Below are positions 59,180 to 64,000 of a DNA stretch of 64,000 bases, piece after piece. This stretch comes from SHZL01 sp963784425 (GTDB lineage Bacteria; Pseudomonadota; Gammaproteobacteria; Xanthomonadales; SZUA-36), in NCBI GenBank assembly GCA_963784425.1, contig CAWARM010000003.1, positions 1 through 64,000 on the forward strand, written 5' to 3'. Each line of letters begins with the position of its first letter. Position 1 is the first letter of the stretch. Both the position numbers and the translations under genes were made by a program. Below the pieces are notes generated by a model, which saw only the letters and a list, made by a program, of their open reading frames with translations, searched no databases and had not been told where the DNA came from.

Positions 59180-60346
59180 ATGCAACGCCTGATATTTGAA
59201 GAAGAGCACAACATGTTCCGCGATTCGGTGCGGCGCTTCATGCAGACCGAAATCGAACCACATGTCGAGGCCTGGCGCGAAGCGGGAATTTGCGATAAGT
59301 CAGCTTTCCTCAAGGCCGGGAAGCAGGGCTTGCTGTGCATGTGGGCCGATGAAAAGTACGGCGGACTGGGCATGACGGATTTCCGTTTTGAGCAGGTGGT
59401 CATCGAAGAGACCATTCGCCATGGCGACATTGGCTTGTTCCTGAGCCTGCACAGCCGCCTGGTCGGCCCCTACATTGATGCGCTGGGGAGCGAAGCACTC
59501 AGACAACGCCTGCTGCCAAAGATGATCAGTGGCGAGACCATACTCGGCGTGGCCATGTCCGAACCCTCCGCCGGCAGCGATATTGCCGGTATCAAGAGCC
59601 GCGCCGTCCGGGACGGCGACGACTGGATCATCAATGGCTCCAAGACCTATATTTCCAACGGTATCAATGGCGGCGCGTTCGTGGTCGCAGCCCGTTCCGT
59701 GCCGGGCAAACCCCATGGCCTGGGTCTGTTCGTGGTCGAGGAAGGCATGCCGGGTTTCAGCCGGGGCCGCAACCTGAGCAAGATGGGCCTTAAAACCCAG
59801 GACACGGCAGAACTGTTTTTTGAGAATGTGCGCGTACCGGCGGAAAATGTGCTCGGGGACCCGGAACGGGGTTTCTACCAACTTATGCATTTCCTCGCCG
59901 AGGAACGACTGATCAGCGCCTGCCAGGCCATTGCCCATGCGCAGGTGGCGTTTGATATCACGCTGGACTACATCCTTGAGCGCAAGGCCTTCGGCCGGCC
60001 CATCGGCGCTTTCCAGAACAGTCGCTTCAAGATGGCCGAGATGCGCACGGCGCTGGACGTCACCCAGACTTTCATGGATCAGTGCGTGCTGTTGCACAAC
60101 GCCGGCCAACTCACGGCGGACCTTGCTGCCGAGGCGAAATACCATGCCACGGAAGTTGAATCAAAAGTGATGGATGAATGTGTGCAACTGCACGGCGGCG
60201 CCGGTTACATGAGCGAGTACCGGATTTCACACATGTTCACCGATGCCCGCGTGTCCCGCATCTATGCCGGCAGCACCGAGATCATGAAAGAAATCATTGC
60301 GCGCAGCATTGGCCTGGATGAACGTAAGTTGATGAACCCACACTGA
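59180..60346 (+). CDS. Acyl-CoA dehydrogenase (LCAD/isovaleryl type)
   Basis: A 388-residue FAD enzyme that oxidises acyl-CoA to the trans-2-enoyl-CoA, the first step of the cycle. FAD/substrate motifs are AMSEPSAGSDIAGI, WIINGSKTYISNG and ERKAFGRPIGAFQ. The usual catalytic Glu in IYEGT is Ala here (IYAGSTEIM). Instead Glu242 in FLAEERLISA fits the position used by LCAD and isovaleryl-CoA dehydrogenases, which suggests branched or long substrates. It starts 26 bp after the FadB-like gene. Confidence 0.88.
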   Translation: MQRLIFEEEHNMFRDSVRRFMQTEIEPHVEAWREAGICDKSAFLKAGKQGLLCMWADEKYGGLGMTDFRFEQVVIEETIRHGDIGLFLSLHSRLVGPYIDALGSEALRQRLLPKMISGETILGVAMSEPSAGSDIAGIKSRAVRDGDDWIINGSKTYISNGINGGAFVVAARSVPGKPHGLGLFVVEEGMPGFSRGRNLSKMGLKTQDTAELFFENVRVPAENVLGDPERGFYQLMHFLAEERLISACQAIAHAQVAFDITLDYILERKAFGRPIGAFQNSRFKMAEMRTALDVTQTFMDQCVLLHNAGQLTADLAAEAKYHATEVESKVMDECVQLHGGAGYMSEYRISHMFTDARVSRIYAGSTEIMKEIIARSIGLDERKLMNPH

Positions 60347-60368
60347 TCTTTTGGGAAAGGAACGCACA

Positions 60369-61525
60369 TTGGGCCCGTTGAGCGGATTGCGCATCATCGA
60401 GGTCACTGGACCTGGGCCAGGGCCGTTCTGCGGCATGATGCTGGCTGACATGGGCGCCGAGGTCATACGCGTGGAGCGCAGCAGTGCCCTGCCCGATTCA
60501 CCCGTCCCCAAGGACCCGCTTGTGCGCAGCCGCAAATCCATTGCCCTCGACCTGAAAAATCCACGCGGACTAGAGATCCTGTTGCGCCTCGCGACCAGTC
60601 TGACGCCCTGTTCGAGGGCTTCCGGCCGGGCGTTGCGGAACGCCTGGGCTTCGGCCCGGACGTCTGCCTGCAACGCAATGCCAGGCTGGTCTATGGGCGT
60701 ATCACCGGTTGGGGACAGGACGGGCCACTGGCCCACGCTGCCGGCCACGACATCAATTACATTGCCCTTTCCGGTGCACTGCACGCCATCGGCGTTGCCG
60801 GTGGTAAACCGGTGCCACCACTGAACCTGGTAGGCGATTTTGGTGGCGGCGGCATGCTGCTGGCATTCGGCATGGTGTGTGCGCTGCTCCACGCACAGCG
60901 CACAGGCGCCGGTCAGGTGGTTGATGCCACCATGGTCGATGGCGTTCTGGCACAAATGGCACTGTCGTTTGGGCTTATGTCGATGGGATTGTTTTCTGGC
61001 CAGCCCGGCGAGCACGCACTGGCCGGAGCAGCCCCGTTCTACGATACCTACGGAACCGCCGACGGTCGATTTGTGGCGATAGGCTCACTGGAGCCACAAT
61101 TCTTCAAGCTGCTGCTGGAAAAAACGGGCATTCCCCAGGACGAGTTTGCCGGCGCCGGTTTTCACTCCCAGTATTCGGCCATGGCTACCGACACGTGGCC
61201 GGAACTTCGACGGCGACTGGCCGCAGCGTTTCAGCAGAAAACCCGTGATGAGTGGTGCGCCATCATGGAAGGCAGCGATGTGTGTTTTGCTCCCGTGTTG
61301 ACCCTGGCCGAAGTGCATGAACATGCTCACCACCTGGCACGCAAGGCAGTTATTGAAATTGCCGGTGTCATGCAGAACGCGCCGGCGCCACGTTTCAGCG
61401 TTTCAACAACCGGGAAACCCACACCCCCGCCCCGTCACGGCCAGGACAGTGACAGCGTGCTCTCGACATTGGGCTTTTCCGCCGCGGATATCCTGGAGCT
61501 GCGCAAGGACGGCATCATTACCTGA
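60369..61525 (+). pseudogene. CoA-transferase family III (CaiB/BaiF, racemase-like) gene with a frameshift
   Basis: The family N-terminus (GPLSGLRIIEVTGPGPGPFCGMMLADMGAEVIRVER) is in one frame, followed by SIALDLKNPRGLEILLRLA. From about 60594 the homology (DALFEGFRPGVAERLGFGPD, YGRITGWGQDGPL, GHDINYIALSGALHA, DATMVDGVLAQ) continues in another frame to the stop at 61525. One base has been lost or gained near 60590-60597. The start is probably the TTG at 60369, with AAAGGAA before it. The layout resembles alpha-methylacyl-CoA racemase, which would fit branched-acyl degradation with the neighbouring dehydrogenase. The 3' end is convergent with the amidohydrolase. Confidence 0.75.
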
Positions 61526-61535
61526 GGGCTGGCCG

Positions 61536-63266
61536 CTAGGCAAATTTCAGCGCACCACCATCGTGCACGACGGCTCCGTCGACCACGGTTGCCAACACCT
61601 GGGTCGCCGGCAAATCCTGGACATCGCAGCTAAAGGGGTCGCGGTCGACAATCGTGATATCGGCGTGATTACCGACGGCGATGGTGCCGATCCCGTGCCA
61701 ATCAAGGACGCGCGCTGCGTCACGGGTCCACATGAGGATTGCCTGGGCGCGGGAAACCGCCTGGCCGACATCCAGGTTGCGGTAGCCGCTGCCGCCGAAC
61801 TCGCAGGTCTCGGCGAGCGCGATCTGTTCGAAGACATTGCGCGGGCCCCAGTCGGTCCCGCAGCCGACCGTCACGCCGTAGTCGAGCCAGCGCTTGAGCG
61901 GGACGATGTCCGGCTTGACGTGCGGACCGATGCGTTCGACGTACATATCGCCCTTGCCCCAATGAAACCCCTTCGACGTCGTGACGCACATGTCGAGTGC
62001 AGCATAGCGACGTGCATCCGCATCGTTAACGAAAATCGCGTGCTGCACAATCCAGCCGCGCTTGCGGATCTCGGCAGCGGCGTGCTTGGCCACGGAATTG
62101 AAAAAATTGTCATGGTCCTTGCCGGTGGCGGCGAGAATATTCATGCACACACCCTGGTCCATGCAGTAATCGACGGCCATTTCCTCCACCCACTTCGGCA
62201 GGAACTCGTAGCCATGGATGAGTTCACCGTATGGACTCTTGAACGGCTCATGCCAGTTCAGGAATCCCGGCCAGCAGGGACCGCTGCGCGCGACCGTGAT
62301 GCCGTCGTGGCGCAACCACGCGTCGTTCAGGTCGCTCAGCGAGGCGGTCAAGGCCAGACGTGCGCGCAGATCCGCCTCGGTCGGCATGTAGTGCGGATTG
62401 AAGGCTTGCGGCGCGGCTTCGAGGCTCGTCTTCACGCGGCAGGTCAATGCCTGCTCGGCACGTAGCGCGCGGTAGGCGCTGATGTGGCTCGGCTCCATGA
62501 CATGGGATTCGTAAATCGTCGTCACGCCGAGGCGATTCATCTCGCTCATGCCCAAACGACCGGCCACTGGCCAGATCGCATCGGGCGCGGTCGGCAACTT
62601 GCCCCAGATCTGCAGCCAGAATGGGTCATGGGTGTAATAGTTCGTCACCGATCCATACAGGATGCCGGTCAGTTCGTTACGCGCGTCGCGCTCGATGAAC
62701 ACGTCGCATACCCGGCGCGGCGTGACCCACGATAACCCGAGTCGCTGCAACGCCAGCGTGTTGAACGCGACGACATTCGGAATACGTGGCGCCCACGCCT
62801 GGATCATGATGGGATGCTCGCGGCTCGCACAGTCCAGAACGTGGCGGTCCGGCAGCCGCCGTTCCTCAAGATTGCGGTAGGAACGCCGGGTGAAGTAATG
62901 TGCCTCGCCGACCGGCGTGCACATGATCCACTCGCCTTTGGGCGTTTGCGCTGCGCGCGCGGAGATCCGGGCGACGATGTCGTCATGGTTGCGTGCGTCA
63001 GCCAGATTCACGCACGCCGCGCCGAGCGCGGCGAAGTGCATCGCATGAGGATGGGTATCAACCAGGCCCGGCAGCACGGTCGCGCCTTGCACGTCGATGC
63101 GAATCGGATCGGGGCCGGCGGCCGCGACCATCTCATCACGCCCACCCAGCGCCACAATCCGTCCGGCTTCGAGGACCAGCGCCTGCTGCGCCGCTGTGAT
63201 GCCGTCGCAGGCTTGAACGCGACCACCGAAGATGAGCGTCCGTCGAGCGGGTGTTGGGGTGGGCAT
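61536..63266 (-). CDS. Amidohydrolase-3 family metal-dependent hydrolase
   Basis: A 576-residue TIM-barrel hydrolase with the family's His-x-His at residues 72-74 (VDTHPHAMHF), a later His in WIVQHAIFVNDADARRYA and Asp in VGCGTDWGPRNVFEQIALAE. N- and C-terminal strands form the urease-like beta sandwich (TLIFGGRVQAC and ADITIVDRDPFSCD). It resembles YtcJ-like enzymes with broad amide/ester substrates. GGAGGAAA precedes the ATG. It is convergent with the CoA-transferase gene and divergent from the RidA-like gene. Confidence 0.85.
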   Translation of the reverse strand: MPTPTPARRTLIFGGRVQACDGITAAQQALVLEAGRIVALGGRDEMVAAAGPDPIRIDVQGATVLPGLVDTHPHAMHFAALGAACVNLADARNHDDIVARISARAAQTPKGEWIMCTPVGEAHYFTRRSYRNLEERRLPDRHVLDCASREHPIMIQAWAPRIPNVVAFNTLALQRLGLSWVTPRRVCDVFIERDARNELTGILYGSVTNYYTHDPFWLQIWGKLPTAPDAIWPVAGRLGMSEMNRLGVTTIYESHVMEPSHISAYRALRAEQALTCRVKTSLEAAPQAFNPHYMPTEADLRARLALTASLSDLNDAWLRHDGITVARSGPCWPGFLNWHEPFKSPYGELIHGYEFLPKWVEEMAVDYCMDQGVCMNILAATGKDHDNFFNSVAKHAAAEIRKRGWIVQHAIFVNDADARRYAALDMCVTTSKGFHWGKGDMYVERIGPHVKPDIVPLKRWLDYGVTVGCGTDWGPRNVFEQIALAETCEFGGSGYRNLDVGQAVSRAQAILMWTRDAARVLDWHGIGTIAVGNHADITIVDRDPFSCDVQDLPATQVLATVVDGAVVHDGGALKFA

Positions 63267-63458
63267 AGTGCTTTCCTCCGTTTTCTAAGCTGTGTTCTGC
63301 ACTGGCGGTGAGCATCCCGGTGGCGAACGGGATGCACATGGACCCTACGTTTGATCGTCACGTTAGCAGGGTCGAGCGGCCCAAGCTCGGGCGACATCAT
63401 TATGCATCATCCGCTAGAATCCGCGTATTGCCCCGCTTGCAATGAGAGGAACGCGCAT

Positions 63459-63812
63459 ATGCAAATCAACCGAATAGAACCCGGCGCCAATCTATCCCAG
63501 GCTGTGACGGCCGGTGATTTCATCTTTCTTGCAGGGCAGGTGGCACCGGATACCTCCAAGCCAGTCAGCGACCAGACCCGCCAGGTGCTGGCGGAAATTG
63601 ACCGCCTGCTGGGTGCCCTGGGCTCGAACCGCTCACACCTGCTCAGCGTAACCATCTATCTTGCGGACATCGGTGATTTTGCAGCAATGAATACTGAATG
63701 GAGCCGCTGGATTCCTGTCGATGCAAAACCCGCGCGCGCTACCGTCGAGGCCAAATTGGCATCACCACACTACCGTGTGGAAATGCAGGTCACAGCAGCA
63801 AAAGCCCGATAG
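63459..63812 (+). CDS. RidA (YjgF/YER057c)-family protein
   Basis: A 117-residue trimeric protein of the enamine/imine deaminase family. It starts with MQINRIEPGANLSQAVTAGDFIFLAGQVAPD. The substrate Arg of the family is probably that in KPARATVEAKLASPHYRVEMQVTA. I chose the ATG at 63459, with AGAGGA 6 bases upstream; the frame is open to 63351. It is upstream of a partial ABC ATPase gene. Confidence 0.85.
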   Translation: MQINRIEPGANLSQAVTAGDFIFLAGQVAPDTSKPVSDQTRQVLAEIDRLLGALGSNRSHLLSVTIYLADIGDFAAMNTEWSRWIPVDAKPARATVEAKLASPHYRVEMQVTAAKAR

Positions 63813-63839
63813 GCCTCACGTGCCGGGAAGGCGCAGCAA

Positions 63840-64000
63840 ATGCCGGTAAAGCCAACCGTCTTGCAACTCGAGAACGAAGTTCTTCCGCCAGGCAGGTGGA
63901 GTCCTGCGTTATCCCCTATTAACTGGACCTGGAGACACGGGGAGAACTGGGTCTTCCTGGGTGACAACGGCTCGGGAAAAACCAGCTTCATGCAACTGGT
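63840..64000 (+). CDS. ABC-type ATPase, N-terminal part (runs off the right edge)
   Basis: From the ATG at 63840, with GGGAAGG 7 bases upstream, 53 codons remain open to the window edge. They include the Walker A motif GDNGSGKTS near residue 42-50, after NWTWRHGENWVFL. That spacing is typical of the first half of tandem-domain ATPases like ModF/PhrA. It starts 28 bp after the RidA-like gene, so the two may be co-transcribed. Its partner domains lie outside the window. Confidence 0.7.
   Translation, partial: MPVKPTVLQLENEVLPPGRWSPALSPINWTWRHGENWVFLGDNGSGKTSFMQL

Noticed and set aside
61317..62465. 382-codon plus-strand open frame
   Set aside because: It overlaps the end of the CoA-transferase gene and runs antisense to the amidohydrolase.
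1..64000. CRISPR arrays, tRNA or rRNA genes, integrase or phage genes
   Set aside because: No regularly spaced repeats, cloverleaf-like sequences or related protein motifs were found on reading both strands.

Overview
The window looks like chromosome of a GC-rich, heterotrophic gammaproteobacterium. The strongest taxonomic hint is the block gshB-tonB / pilG-pilI-pilJ-chpA-chpC, which follows the order of the Chp (twitching-motility) chemosensory locus of Pseudomonas. ErpA, NudE, NudC, CysQ, AmpE, RsmE and HemJ homologues are also typical of Gammaproteobacteria. A TonB receptor, a pair of secreted sulfatases, a beta-oxidation operon and many small exported proteins suggest a nutrient-scavenging, probably aquatic bacterium. 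I see no rRNA, tRNA, CRISPR array, integrase or prophage.

Layout. 1-10.3 kb: an accessory locus with a partial secreted protein, a soluble CadC-like winged-helix/TPR regulator, three secreted beta-helix paralogues (one broken), a BASS-family transporter, a TonB-dependent receptor and a LOG-family nucleotide hydrolase. Three copies of a 55-57 bp element built from 10-bp-phased TGAAA half-sites lie in its promoter regions, which suggests one regulon. 10.4-21.7 kb: gshB-tonB, then divergent pilG-pilI-pilJ-chpA-chpC. 21.8-30 kb: housekeeping genes (rsmE; an IMPase-nudE-cysQ operon; hemJ; erpA-nudC; ampE; btuF-like), with a MITE-like structured repeat at 24.9-25.3 kb and a candidate small RNA at 25.86-25.95 kb. 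30-39.8 kb: envelope and secreted proteins, a patatin-like lipoprotein, cardiolipin synthase, a lipase-like hydrolase and an OprP-like porin with a frameshifted signal peptide. 39.9-45.2 kb: NnrU, VOC and TspO proteins, then an operon of MFS transporter, hydroxylysine-kinase-like phosphotransferase and AGXT2L-like phospho-lyase. 45.4-47.8 kb: rubrerythrin, Fe-S protein and DUF3501. 48-51.8 kb: two sulfatases flanking a HAD phosphatase remnant. 52.8-54.8 kb: a RelE/XRE toxin-antitoxin pair and a Fic protein with its promoter. 55.7-61.5 kb: thiolase, FadB-like protein, acyl-CoA dehydrogenase and a frameshifted CoA transferase. The window ends with an amidohydrolase, a RidA-like protein and the start of an ABC ATPase.

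How the genes work together. The first locus reads as a regulated export/uptake module: secreted beta-helix proteins outside the cell, a TonB receptor in the outer membrane, a symporter in the inner membrane, and a TPR regulator. A TonB protein gene lies just downstream. The Chp block would control type IV pili. The lipid genes form a fatty-acid or branched-acyl degradation operon.

At least four genes carry single-base frameshifts (a beta-helix gene, the btuF-like signal peptide, the porin signal peptide and the CoA transferase). These are either real decay or residual indels in the assembly.
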